This document shows positions 11,301-23,918 of a stretch of 64,000 nucleotides of DNA, one piece after another. The DNA is from Cercis canadensis (lineage: Eukaryota; Streptophyta; Magnoliopsida; Fabales; Fabaceae). Where the stretch lies: contig QAOA01003736.1 of the NCBI GenBank assembly GCA_003255065.1, positions 1,515,211 through 1,579,210 of the forward strand, in the 5' to 3' direction. The notes beneath the pieces are model-generated. The model was not told the DNA's origin. It did not search any database and saw only the letters and a list, made by a program, of their open reading frames with translations. The number at the start of each line of letters is the position of its first letter. The first letter of the stretch is position 1. The position numbers and the translations under genes are program-made.

Positions 11301-14300
11301 GATTCACTTGATGTTGAATTCCAAAATTCTTATAGATGGTGCTGGTGATTCAATTGTTGCAACATCCTTACTTGAGGCTAGCAATTTAGTAGTTCTCAAG
11401 GTTATTCTCCACTTTCTTCTCATTTTGCTGCAGAACCTTAATTTGTTAGCTTGTTGTATGACTGACAAGCTTTTTCATTTGGTGATTAGGAATCATCTGT
11501 TATTCATTCTAATGCAAATTTGGGAGTTCAAGGACAAGGTCTTTTGAACTTGTCTGGACCTGGAAATCTGGTTGAAGCGCAACATCTGGTTTTGTCATTG
11601 TTTTATAGTATCAATGTAAGTTGAAGCCTCAGAATGTAGTTCTTGTGATCTATTGTTTCTTAGCGACCATTTAAATAGTAATGAGAGAATGTTCATCATT
11701 CTCTCTCTCTCTCTCTCGATCATTTAGTGTTTCTTGGAACTTGCGTTTTATTTTTCTGGAATGTAATTGATAGGGAGACTTTTTATGTTGTTTCACTCTT
11801 AATGCTTTGGTTTCTTTTTATTTGTCTTTAAGGCTTGATTGGAGATTTTGGAGTTTGGGAAGTACTAATCTTAAATCTTTTCCTGAGTGAATGGTAGTAG
11901 GGTTTTAGATAAACATTCTGTTTGAGCCACCTTTTTTAATCTCATGTTAATTTGATTAAAGATTTCTTAGATAGTTCAATTTTCTACATGGTCTATGTTG
12001 AAATTCAATACTTCTGAGCTTTTGGAACAAGTTGTGGGATATCAGCTGAAAATTCTGTTTTCGTACTTAAATTATTTACTATGTTAAGAGTAGTTTGATT
12101 TGATAACTGTGTAGAATGAGTCACTTACGTACAGGCATATATACATTCTGGAGTGAATGAAGATACCTTGTATTATTGCCCTATTCACTGGAGTGGATTT
12201 TGAAAAACTTAAAATTGATTTCTTGACCTTTAAACTGTAAATCATTGTGTACTAATACAATGAATATTTCCTTTAAACATTGAAGGTTGGGGCTGGATCT
12301 GTTCTAAAAGGTCCTTTAGAGGCTGCTGGTGATAATGATATGTAAGTTTATGCAATGTATGGTATTTTATTTATTTTGATAAAAGGCAAGGCATAGTACT
12401 AAAGTACATATTTCCTAGGATGCCAATGCTCTACTGTGAACGTGCAAATTGCCCAGAGGAACTGCTTCATCCACCCGAAGATTGCAATGTGAACTCTACA
12501 TTAGCCTTCACTTTTCAGGTTTGTCATTTGGTGGATTGAAAATTAAATTCTTATACATCAAGGTTTTTCCCTTCACGTTCATTAAAATTGGTTCTCTTGG
12601 ATTGCTGCTGCAGATATGTCGGGTTGAAGATGTCATTGTTGAAGGCACCATAACTGGCTGTGTTGTGCACTTTCACTGGGTTAGAAATGTGGATGTCCTC
12701 TATTCTGGAGTAATCAGTGTTTCTGGGCTGGGTATTGCCTGTCTCTAGATACTATCCCTCCAAAATTTTGAACATCACTTGATGGTATTCAAAATGTTTA
12801 ATTATCTTTTATTAAATCCTTATGTGGACCATTTGCAGGCTGTACTGGTGGTTTGGGTAGAGGAAGGTATTTTGAGAATGGTCTTGGTGGTGGAGGAGGA
12901 CATGGGGGAAGCGGTGGGGATGGATATTATAATGGCAATTTCATTGATGGTGGTAACACATACGGGGATGTTGATTTGCCTTGTGAACTTGGTAGTGGCA
13001 GTGGAAATAATAGTCTAGCTGGTGCAACTGCAGGTGGTGGTATTATTGGTAAGATCTGAATTAAAACTTCGTTGTGGTTGAACCATTTTGATACTTATTC
13101 TTAGACAAAAAGCTGCTTACATATAGTTATTATCTTCATTTTGGCAGTGATGGGTTCATTGGAGCACTCATTGTCAAGTTTGACTCTCAATGGTTCACTT
13201 AGAGCTGATGGAGAAAGCTTCGGAGTACATATTACAGAGCAGGGAGGCAAATTTGTTTCAGGCCTTGGTCCTGGTGGTGGGTCTGGTGGGACCATTCTTT
13301 TGTTTGTTCAGGCATTGGCACTTGGTGACTCTTCTATAATCTCGACTGCTGGAGGACAAGGTAGTCCTAGTGGTGGCGGAGGTGGAGGCGGTGGAAGGGT
13401 TCACTTTCATTGGCCAGATATACCAGTTGGAGATGAATATATTCCTTTAGCAAGCATTCAAGGAAGCATTATTACCAGGTCTTTAATATAGCAGATGTTT
13501 CTTACTAAAATCTGTTGCATTTGTTTAATGCATCTAGTGTCTTAAAACACAGCCTAATTCATGTTTGTGAAAACACACATAGCCTTCTATTTATTCTTAA
13601 ATTGCAATTTTGTTATGTACATCCAACTTCTTGTTTTTTTCCCTCCCTTTATAGCACATTATAGAAAACTGTTAATATATGGCCAAGGTAAATGGTTGTT
13701 ATTTTTCTGTCTGTGTTGTGTCATAAACATGCTCTTATTACTCCTTATCTTGTAAAGAGGTTTGGTTCTTCAAGTTAGAGCATTTTCCTGACACTTAAAG
13801 TAATATTGGGGATGAAATTGCTAGGTAATTGGATATGATCTGGTTTGGCTTATATTCAATTACAAAGGCAACAAGTCTGCAGCAGACTTCTTTCTAGATA
13901 AATTTTTAAGACCAAAGTAAAGTACTCATGTGTGTTAAGAATAATGAATATATACTGGAATATGTTGCATGGTGATAAATAAGATTGAGCCCTTAATTAT
14001 TTTATTCTCTTCTCCAGGACTTTGAAAAGATTGGTTGTGCAAGAAGCTCCATCTTGATTCCCGTCACCTTTTTTTTTTTTTTTTTAAACGTGGAGAGAGA
14101 GAGAGAGAGAGAGAGAAAGGGGGCAGGAGATAAATTAGTAAATAGTAATTGTATAGTTATGCTATTGTACTATTGTCTGCAATTGTTTAAATTGAATTGT
14201 AATGTTGATGATTGTGCTTCCTTAACTTAGTGTAATGCCTTGGGGACAGTTTTGGTCATCCAATGGATCTTAAAAAAAATCTTGTCACTTTTTCATTTAA

Positions 14301-17300
14301 AATAATTTTCTAGAGGAGCCTTGACCTCATAAATGTCACATTATCATTAATTGCTTGCATTGGCAATACTGTTGCTGTGTTGTGTAAACACTTTGCTGCC
14401 ATTTCTTTGTGGTTCCTTTCCCTTTCATTTCAACATTTTTTTTTTCAAGGTTTCTTTTGGTTACTTTGATCAGATATCTGCAGTATACATGCATTCTGAG
14501 TCTTTATTTCTGATTTCAGGGGAGGATTTGGTGGAGGCCAGGGTCTTCCTGGAAAAAATGGAACTATCAGCGGAAGGGCCTGCCCCAAAGGGCTTTATGG
14601 TATCTTTTGTGAGGTATATATGCAATTTATGTGCCTTCGCAATTTTTAGAATTATTTACGCTGTTGGAAATAGATTTAGGTTGCTGAGGTGGCTTGAGCT
14701 TAGTTCTAGCTCGTGATTTTTTTCTGTTACACATGTATTATTTTGTCAATGAGATCTGTCGATTGCCTGAAGATCAATTCCTTAGTTGCTTTAACTTGGT
14801 GGTTTGCATTTTAATAGCACAATTATGTTTCAGGAATGCCCTCTTGGTACTTTTAAAAATGTCAGTGGATCTGATAGATCCCTTTGTCGTGATTGCCCAC
14901 CTTATGAGCTTCCACATCGTGCCATATATGTTTCTCTTCGAGGTATTGTTGATTTTATATCGTTTTTGTCACACCTGAAAGGAAAAGGAAAGGGTAAATC
15001 ATTTATCTGCACCTTTTTGCTTAAAAAGATTTCTGGAATATTAGTTCTGAGGTCCTAAAAACCTTTTGCTGGTGAGAACTGTAATACTTGAAAATTTGAA
15101 GTATGATAACATTCCCAGCACAATTTTTTCTTAGATTCATTTATATTTTTCCTTTTTCAACAGGTGGTGTGACAGATACTCCTTGTCCATACAAGTGCAT
15201 ATCTGACAGATACCACATGCCGCACTGTTATACAGCGTTTGAAGAATTGGTATACACTTTTGGTGGGCCTTGGTTTTTTGGTCTTCTTCTGTTAGGTCTC
15301 CTTATCTTGCTAGCTCTAGTTCTCAGTGTTGCACGGATGAAATATGTTGGCGGGGATGATTTACCGGCCCTTGTGCCCACTCAACATGACACTCGGATAA
15401 ACCACTCTTTTCCTTTTCTGGAGTCATTGAATGAGGTCCATTTCCAACTTCTTCCTCTTGCAATCTGTGAATCTACCTCACTGTTGGATGAGAATCACCA
15501 TTTTCAATTTGGTGCAACATTATGGTTCAGTTTGAATTTCATATATATATATNAAGTGCATATCTGACAGATACCACATGCCGCACTGTTATACAGCGTT
15601 TGAAGAATTGGTATACACTTTTGGTGGGCCTTGGTTTTTTGGTCTTCTTCTGTTAGGTCTCCTTATCTTGCTAGCTCTAGTTCTCAGTGTTGCACGGATG
15701 AAATATGTTGGCGGGGATGATTTACCGGCCCTTGTGCCCACTCAACATGACACTCGGATAAATCACTCTTTTCCTTTTCTGGAGTCATTGAATGAGGTCC
15801 ATTTCCAACTTCTTCCTCTTGCAATCTGTGAATCTACCTCACTGTTAGATGAGAATCACCATTTTCAATTTGGTGCAACATTATGGTTCAGTTTGAATTT
15901 CATATATATATATTCCTGTTGTCTTTCAGATTATTGAAACAAATAGAAGCGAGGAGTCTCAGCGTCATGTGCACAGATTGTATTTCCAGGGCCCAAATAC
16001 TTTCAGTGAACCTTGGCATCTATCTCATTGTCCACCGGAGCAAGTAAAAGATATTGTGTATGCCACTCGTTCTATAAAACATAATTAAGCTTTCACTAAA
16101 CGGCAGTATTATTTGGTTATGTAGATTATCTTTTAACTTTTAAGTCATATTGCAGATATGAAGATGCCTTCAATAGATTTGTTGACGAGATTAATAGTTT
16201 AGCTACCTATCAGTGGTGGGAAGGATCTATTTACAGCATCCTTTGCATCTTTGCATATCCCCTTGCATGGTCATGGCTACAGAGGTGTCGGAGAAAGAAA
16301 TTACAGCAACTTCGGGAATTTGTTCGATCAGAATATGATCATTCTTGCTTGCGTTCTTGCCGTTCACGAGCACTTTATGAAGGGCTGAAGGTTGTTCTTC
16401 AGATTTTATTTCCATACCCTAGATAATCCCCCCCACCCTTTTTTTTTCCTTATTAAATTTTTGCCTTTACTGTTGATAACTTCCTTAGATAACATAATTT
16501 ACTATATGTTCTTATCATTTAAGGTCTGAGTAGTGAACTTAGCATATTTTCATTTGCAGTGACCTGGTCCTGCATTAGACTTTTAATTTTTTCGGGGGCT
16601 GGTATTATTGTTTTCATAGGAATTTCTTGACCAGATATTGCTTCTTCTGCTTCTGTTTTTCTTTATTTTCAACTAACAAAATAAAAGAATTAACCATTGA
16701 ATCACTTCAGTGGTACTCACTGCTGTAGTCACTCTAATTAAATTGCAGGTAGTTGCAACATCGGACCTGATGCTGGCATATCTGGACTTCTTTCTTGGTG
16801 GGGATGAGAAAAGACCTGATCTGCCTCCTCATCTTCATCAAAGATTTCCTATGTCTATAATTTTTGGGGGAGATGGAAGTTACATGGCTCCTTTCTCTCT
16901 CCATAGTGATAATATTCTAACTAGCATCATGAGTCAGGTTTGCTCGACTTGAAAGTCAGTTTTGATGTGAATTGTTCACAGATGTTCCTTTATATTGTCT
17001 TATTGTTTGTTGATTGTTTACATATGTCTGCTCTGTAGTCTGTTCCACCAACTATATGGTATCGATTAGTGGCTGGTCTTAACGCTCAACTACGCTTAGT
17101 TCGCCGTGGATATCTAAAGATAACTTTTGGGCATGTTATCAGTTGGCTTGATATATATGCCAACCCTTCTTTGGGTACATATGGTGTTCGTGTTGATCTT
17201 GCCTGGTTTCAGCCCACAGCTTCAGGATATTGTCAATTTGGACTTGTGGTGTGTGCTATTGAGAATGAAAGCATGTCACTATCATCAGAAGGTCATGATG

Positions 17301-18511
17301 AGTCAAAACTAACTGACAAACAGTCTTGGTAACTATCTCTATCTGATTTCTTTTGTTGCCAATTTTATAAATGTAAGATTAACCATACTTTGCTATGTGC
17401 AGTTTTCATAGAAGTCACAGGAACTCTGTGAATCACTTGACAGGCAATGAACATCTGATGATGCCCAGATGGATGTCTGGCAGTATATTAAATGCCAAGA
17501 GCTTAAGAACATTTAAAGAGAAGAAAACTATATGCAATCCCTTTGCTTTTATAATATATAATACAAAACCTGTTGGCCATCAGGTAGTAAAATCCTTTCT
17601 GTGTTCAAATTTATTCACAATGTTTTAGAAAATCTGCTAGTCTCTTTATACGCTTGTCTAAGTCTCGTTTGTTATTGCAGGATCTAGTTGGTCTGGTTAT
17701 CTCTATACTGCTTCTGGGAGATTTTATCCTAGTATTGCTCACTTTGCTTCAGATGTACTCGCTCTCGCTATTGAACTTCTTCTTAGTTTTATTTATCCTT
17801 CCGCTTGGTGTGCTGTTTCCATTTCCATCAGGAATCAATGCGTTGTTTAGTCAAGGACCTAGGAGATCAGCTGGTCTTTCTCGTCTATATGCTTTGTGGA
17901 ATCTTACGTCCTTAGTCAATGTTGTAAGTTGTTCTAACATCTAAAGCTGTGTCTTCCATCATTTTTTTTCGTATGTCAACTTCACTTGAAAGTAATGATT
18001 ACAAGTTTGAGCATTATTGGATGGCTTATACTTGTAATTCGTATAGTACTTTTCTTTATATGCCAGTTGCTTGTGTGCACGTTCTTCTTAATAGTATATC
18101 AAATAAACTCTCTGATAATTTTCCATTTAATGGGTCTCTCTTTAAAACAGGTAGTTGCCTTCATTTGTGGGTTTCTTCATTATACAGCCAATTCAAATAA
18201 AAAGCATTCCAATTTTCAATCCTGGAATTTTAGCATGTAAGTAGCTTTTATGTTTTGTTATAGCAATATTATAGCAGATAATGAAAATAATTGATTCTGC
18301 AGCGGAATTTGTCACTTGTTAACGACTTTCTGCATGTTTTTGTGCTCGTGTCGGGGGATGCAGGGATGAAAGTGAATGGTGGATGCTTCCTTCCGGTCTG
18401 ACCCTGTGTAAAATTATCCAAGCGCGGCTTGTTGATCGCCATGTAGCTAACCAAGAAATTCAGGATCCCTCTTTGTATAGCAATGAGCCCGACATCTTCT
18501 GGCAATCTTGA
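8368..18511 (+). CDS. Large glycine-rich multi-pass membrane protein
   Basis: Twenty-two exons join to 4317 nt, or 1438 residues, with all phases closing: 8368-9194, 10315-10430, 10610-10818, 11034-11153, 11272-11400, 11490-11615, 12286-12341, 12419-12518, 12614-12731, 12839-13048, 13148-13478, 14520-14613, 14834-14942, 15164-15435, 15930-16057, 16156-16390, 16749-16937, 17039-17328, 17403-17583, 17681-17923, 18151-18236, 18364-18511. Order of parts: a hydrophobic signal (about residues 8-28), a proline run (49-62), a long extracellular part with repeated Gly clusters, a Cys-rich ephrin-receptor-like segment (about 803-870, with CPLGTF and CRDCPP), then membrane spans near 884-905, 1006-1022, 1282-1303, 1308-1328 and 1350-1372. 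It matches the plant family I recall as At4g32920, At5g11700 and At5g47020, whose function is not established. Intron 4 has a GC donor. Exon 14 is duplicated around the N at 15553. Confidence 0.94.
11154..11271 (+). other. GC-AG intron (intron 4 of the glycine-rich gene)
   Basis: Exon 4 ends AAG and the intron opens GCAAGT, the strong consensus of the minor GC donor class. It closes at GAATTAG. Using it keeps phase 0 and joins ...SDSVIK to IYGALR, which reads smoothly. The nearby GTAGAA alternative would shift the frame. Confidence 0.85.
11701..11717 (+). repeat. CT microsatellite in an intron
   Basis: An alternating CT tract lies in intron 6 of the glycine-rich membrane protein gene, far from the splice borders. 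Confidence 0.8.
14064..14117 (+). repeat. Poly-T followed by GA microsatellite in an intron
   Basis: A T run is followed by about twelve GA units inside intron 11 of the glycine-rich gene. This is a likely length-variable site. Confidence 0.8.
15193..15913 (+). repeat. Direct duplication around N at 15553 (exon 14)
   Basis: Bases 15193-15552 and 15554-15913 are the same 360-base segment: most of exon 14 of the glycine-rich gene, encoding its first membrane span, and the following intron. Two SNPs were seen (AAACCAC/AAATCAC and GTTGGATG/GTTAGATG). It is most simply a pair of unmerged alleles. The exon should count once. Confidence 0.9.
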
Positions 18512-20054
18512 ATGTATTATTAACGTTTTTTCAGTTCATTTTTTGTTTTTGAATATTTGAAGAGTAGGTAAGCGTCAAATTGTGGGAGAGAGATAATTTA
18601 AGACTTTGTAATATGTAAAGGAAGGTTCGTCAAATGGGTTTGTATGTGGTCTGTATATAATCTGAGTTTGTTGTTTGTACATTTATTGTTTGTTATTGTA
18701 GTAGACGTAATGGAAGGAGTTTCAGGCAGCTTATCTCCGCTCACAATCCTCTAGCACTATATTTCATTATTTCTGCTTTCCGAAGCTTAAAACAAATGCC
18801 CAAAGTGGCGTGTGTATCTAAACTCTAGTTAGCTTTTGTGGCAAAGAATGTAAGAGTGGTATTAATAACATTAATAATGACACGCTTAGATGATGCTAAT
18901 GAGGATTTGCCGTTTGTATTATCTTCCACCGTACTGAATTTTCAATGTTTTAATACTCTTCTTGCATAAGCTGGCCAAGTATTTCATTCTTGCAACTAAT
19001 CGAGCGCCTATTTGAATAGACAAATGCCGCCTCGGTCCTAATCGATGACCTATAAAAAAGCATTGTTAAAGTTGCATGGGCTTTTTCGTCTTTCTAATTT
19101 CTAGGTACTACTAGTATTATAACTTTATATCTTCCTCCTTCAATATTTGCAATGATTAAGACCCACAAAATAAATCACGATTAAGACCGAGATTTTTGTT
19201 AGTTCCCGATTTAGAAAGAAAAATAGTGGGAAACGATATGATATTTAATGCTATATATCCCATCTAATCTTTAGGTTAGCTTCACCAAGCCCTATCTTAT
19301 TGAATACGGTTTGTAATCCTATTTTATTGGATATTGTCTCAACATATTTTATTTTCTCATGAGTCTTCAGAGGGCAGCGTGAATAAGGATATGATATTTT
19401 ATGAAGATCTTAAGGTATGCTCTCAAAATATTTTGTTTTTCAATCCAATATGCAATATGTAATCTTTTAAAAAAATATGAACATTAATTATTTTGTTTTT
19501 AAATTTTAGAGGAAATCCATTAATATAGGAAAATTTAAGGGGCAGACAGTGGTGCATGGCTGCATACTGTCTTTTATATTTTTCTTTAGCCATTTGTTGG
19601 TCCATCTCCATCCTTTTAGGTATGAGCATCTTTCGAATTGTGTGCAAAATAAGGGGTAAATACATAAATAGTACGGGAAATTATAGCTATGACATGTCAT
19701 GGGCTGCTGCACAAACACAAAAATGGTTTTCTGTGCAGATGTGGCATCAATTCTAAATCTGAATTCTGAAGGAAAATAAGAAAATTATAGTCAACACAAA
19801 CACATAATATCTGAAGGCTGAGAGAAAACCATAAAAATGAGCACAGGATATATAGAGTGTATCCAATCTGAGGAGGCGCATGGAATATATCAAATAGAGA
19901 AAGCCTAGTTCATGGTGTCGATGTGCCTTCGTTGGCCTCCAACCAGTCCACCGAGGCACCTAACACTATCAAAGTTTCAATTTTTCTATCTCTCTTTCAC
20001 TGCTTTTCCCTTTAGCTTTCAATTTTCTCGGAGCAGTGAAGCTCAGCAATCAGC
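18512..20054. other. Intergenic, 3' UTR and GGT upstream DNA
   Basis: The first 200 bases look like a 3' UTR (TGTATATAATCTGAG near 18650). The rest has only short frames with no family resemblance. The last 150 bases before 20055 should be the leader of the broken GGT gene. Confidence 0.5.
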
Positions 20055-22938
20055 ATGAAGCAAAGCATGGAATCTCCTCTATTAGCTAATGAGTTGCCCA
20101 ATAACAGAAAATGGAGGAGGATTCTCTGCTTCCTTCTTGCATTCATGGCTGTTACGAGTCAGTTCTGGCCTATTCTCTTTCTGATTACACTTTTCTCTTT
20201 CCGATTTTTTCAGAACCTATGCTTCACAATAGCTCAATTGATTAGTGTATCATATATACCTACTGTGTCTAATGCTTGACATAAATTTGCAGCTGTTGGG
20301 CATGGGCTAGTAGTCAGAGGCAACTTAAATTAATGGTTACCATGGGGGGCACAAAAGTATAATGAAGGAGTGAAAGCAAATCATGAAGATATCACTGAGT
20401 CGGAGCTAGAAGTTATTGCAGCAGATCATGGGAGTTGTTCTGAAATCGGTGTTTCAATGCTTAGGCTGGGAGGGCATGCTGTTGATGCTGCAGTGGCAAC
20501 TGCAATATGCCTTGGTGTTGTTTCTCCATCATCAAGTGGCATAGGAGGTGGATCATTCATGGTTGTCCGGTCTTCATCAACCTCTAACATACAAGCTTTT
20601 GACATGAGAGAAACCGCTCCTTTGACTGCTTCACAGGTTTAAAATTATTGCTTTCCACTGAATCATTAGTACTGTTAAATCTCACGATTCATAGGTCCAA
20701 TAATATTGAAGCCATTGGACCAGACTAATATGTGATTTGAAAATACAAGCCATGGTTGGTGGGGAAGAAACTAGGAAGAAAACATATTGAAAACCACACT
20801 TTGTCCCTTGATTCTCTCCTAAAAAGAAACTACCATTTCACTACCTTCCTCAATTTTCGCTTCTACTACCTTGCTTTGAACCTGTTGACTGCTAGCAGAT
20901 GACATAATATTTAATCATTGTCTCCCACAAAATTCTACAACAATGTATCTTACTGTTGTGTAGTATGTGAATGTCAACAAACAGAATATGTATGAGAACA
21001 AACCCGAAGCTAAATACTCAGGTGCCTTGGCAATGGGAGTTCCTGGTGAGTTAGCCGGCCTCCAGGAAGCTTGGTTACAGCATGGACGCTTACCATGGAG
21101 AACCTTATTCAAACCCGCGATAAAACTTGCCAAAGATGGTTTTCTGGTGTCTCACTATCTTGGAAACAACATAGCCACATGTGCAAAAAAGATAATGAAC
21201 GATCCTGGTTTAAAAAATGTATTTGCACCAAATGTCAAGTTGTTAAAAGCAGGGGATATCTGCTATAATGTGGAACTTGGTCGTAGCTTAGAAGCAGTGG
21301 CAGAGCAAGGGCCACAAGCGTTCTATAATGGGACTATTGGTGAAAAGCTTGTGAAGGATGTCAGAGAAGCTGGTGGGATTTTAGCAATGGAGGATTTACG
21401 TAATTACAAGGTGGAAATAACAGATGCAATAGCTGTGAATGTTATGGGATACACTATAGACGGAATGCCACCTCCTTCAAGTGGAACGCTTGGGCTTTCT
21501 CTGGTGGGTATGTACCTGTCCCTTCTTTTTCTCATGTTCTGCAGAAAATAAGATATTCTGCTGACTTTTATGAGTCTAAAGCTGCAAATACGATCCTGAA
21601 TCCTACCATTCTTATAAACATACTTCTATAATCAACATTAAACTTAAGACAGAATGCTGCAATTTGCTCTTCTTAACCTTTTTATTGTTTTCTTTGCATA
21701 TCAATAGGTTTTAAACATCTTTGACAGTTATGGAAGTCCCACTGCTGCAAATGGAAATCTTGGTCTACATAGACTGATAGAAGCTCTTAAACACATGTTG
21801 GCTGTCCGAATGAACTTGGGTGATCCCGAGTTTATAGACATTACTAATTATGTATCAGACATGCTTTCCCCATCCTTTGCGAAACATATTCAGGAAAGGA
21901 TACTTGACAACACTACCTTCCCTCCAGAGTATTATATGAACAGGTTTGGTCCACTTATCATAGTTCAAATGGAAACTTCTTCTTCTGCTTGGGATGTTGT
22001 CAACTTGTTTGTCAATTGTCAGTAAGTTGATGATATAACGGTCCTGGTCAGGTGGAGTCAGCTTAGAGATCATGGAACGAGCCATTTCTGTATTGTAGAT
22101 GCTGATCGAAATGCTGTATCCATGACAACAACCGTAAACTCTCCTTTTGGAGCTGGGCTTCTTTCTGCTTCCACTGGCATTGTGCTCAACAATGAGATGG
22201 ATGACTTCTCAATACCTACTGATATAACCCCTGATAAACTCCCTCCAGCTCCAGCAAATTTTATTCAACCCAATAAGAGACCCTTGTCGTCCATGACTCC
22301 CATTATCGTCACAAAGGTATTTCTTGCAGGTTGCTCACTCTGAGTTTTGTTTTGCCTCAAATGGATGAATTTGATAGACAGATTTTTGGGTGACAGTAGT
22401 TTTTCCTATACAGAATACCTCCTTAATTTTGGAGTCAAGATTCTTATACAAGAAGCTTCCTCTTTTGATCATTTGCAGGATGACCAGGTGGTAGGAGTTA
22501 TTGGAGGCAGCGGTGGAATGAGCATCATTCCAGCAGTGGTTCAAGTCTTAACCATTTCGTCTTGGGAATGGAACCTTTGGCTGCAGTTCAGAGCCCAAGA
22601 ATCTACCACAAGGTTCTAACTTCGAACAAGTTTTTTATTTAAAGGTTTTCTTTATGTAACTCAGATTTTCTATTGTACAGCTAATCCCAAATGTAGTTCA
22701 ATATGAAAACTTGACTGCTGAAGGCGATCACATTGAGCTTTCACAGGAAAGAAGGCAATTCCTAAAAGAGATGGGTCATCAACTAAGTTCAACCGAAGGT
22801 GGAGCAATCACTCAGCTTGTCATTCAGACTCTCAAAACCCCTATTAACATGGGTAGGAAGACCAAGTCCCAGATAATCCATGGCACTCTAACAGCTGTAA
22901 GTGACCCTAGAAAGGGTGGTTCTCCGGCTGCCATCTAA
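20055..22938 (+). pseudogene. GGT: Gamma-glutamyltransferase, disrupted
   Basis: The family removes the gamma-glutamyl group from glutathione and its conjugates; the plant vacuolar form is the closest type. Exons: 20055-20157, 20293-20636, 20985-21503, 21708-21943, 22052-22316, 22479-22612, 22681-22938. Recognisable parts are an N-terminal membrane anchor (FLLAFMAV), GGHAVDAAVA, SSGIGGGSFM, SMTTTVNSPFGAG, LSSMTPIIV and the catalytic threonine in GTSHF. Two lesions break the frame. A TAA at 20331-20333 lies in frame inside exon 2. Exon 6 is 134 nt, not a multiple of 3, and after VVQV the family reading returns only in another frame (NHFVLGMEPL), fitting loss of 4 bases near 22550. The ends are otherwise well kept, so the decay looks recent. 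A sequencing error, or an acceptor at 20367 that skips the stop, cannot be excluded; the second lesion would remain. Confidence 0.83.
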
Positions 22939-23918
22939 TTGCTCATGAATTCAGATGGAAACAATTACAGAAAATAGAGTTTGAGCACCTTGATCTCTCT
23001 CTAGCTTAACCTGTCCTATCTCTTAGTGATTATTTTATTGGATATTGTAAATATAGGTATATATATATATATATATCGATTTTAGGTTTCAACCATTTTC
23101 GCCTGCCACTCCCCATCAAGCAAAGATAACTAGTAAAATTGCGTGATTCAATAGATACATGTCTCATGGCCAAAAATAGAAAAAAAAAAATAGATACAGG
23201 TCTCATCTATATTTATATAACTCATTTACGGAAACTAGTAGCTAGCACGGGCAACTATAAACAGTGAATTGTATAGACATGGGATGTCACGGAAGAAATG
23301 AGAGTGAATTTTATGTCCAAATCCAGTGGACTTCAGATTTCCATTGAAATACAATGACTCCCAAGAAATCCCTCGCACCCTCACACTACTCTTGTTTTTA
23401 CTAACTTCATTAGATTTTAGGCACATAATAGGATGCAAAATATCAACTTCATTTTCCCCAAATAAATCCAACCCCTATTTCCGTGGGATTTTTTTCAGCC
23501 AAAAAAGGTCGGGGTCCTCGTATATTCAGTGATAGGAAAATCCCTTTTGAGAGTCACGTCCGTACAATCCACACCAATTAAATCCTAGTACGATAAGGGC
23601 CTCTTCTATCTTTTAACCGCAAATAAAGTATGTGTTCATAATTCATATGACCGTAAACTAAAAGCTCGACCAATAATATTCATTTGGGACAGGGAGTCCC
23701 TCATAGCCTGGATTTGAAAACTCAATGCCAAACTCGTGATCAATAGCCAGGGAAGGGAGGGGAAAAAGAATCAAAATAGAATTTCTGACTTTCATTTATA
23801 AAGAAGATCGGGGCCTAATTTTTGTGCTAGCTTAATGTACACACAAAGCAACAACATCGACAAGAAGTTGACAATGATAATACAGAAATCCCAGGAATAA
23901 CTTTTGCATATTTCCTTT
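22939..23918. other. Convergent intergenic gap between GGT and AP4S
   Basis: The two genes point at each other, so this stretch should hold both 3' UTRs. It includes a TA microsatellite at 23058-23077. The antisense and sense frames near 23235-23530 overlap each other and are not protein-like. Confidence 0.5.
23058..23077. repeat. TA microsatellite
   Basis: An uninterrupted TA tract about 120 bases after the GGT stop codon, probably within or just beyond the 3' UTR. Confidence 0.8.

Noticed and set aside
22347..22619. 90-codon frame at GGT exon 6
   Set aside because: It starts in the intron and reads exon 6 in the frame broken by the deletion; not a separate gene.
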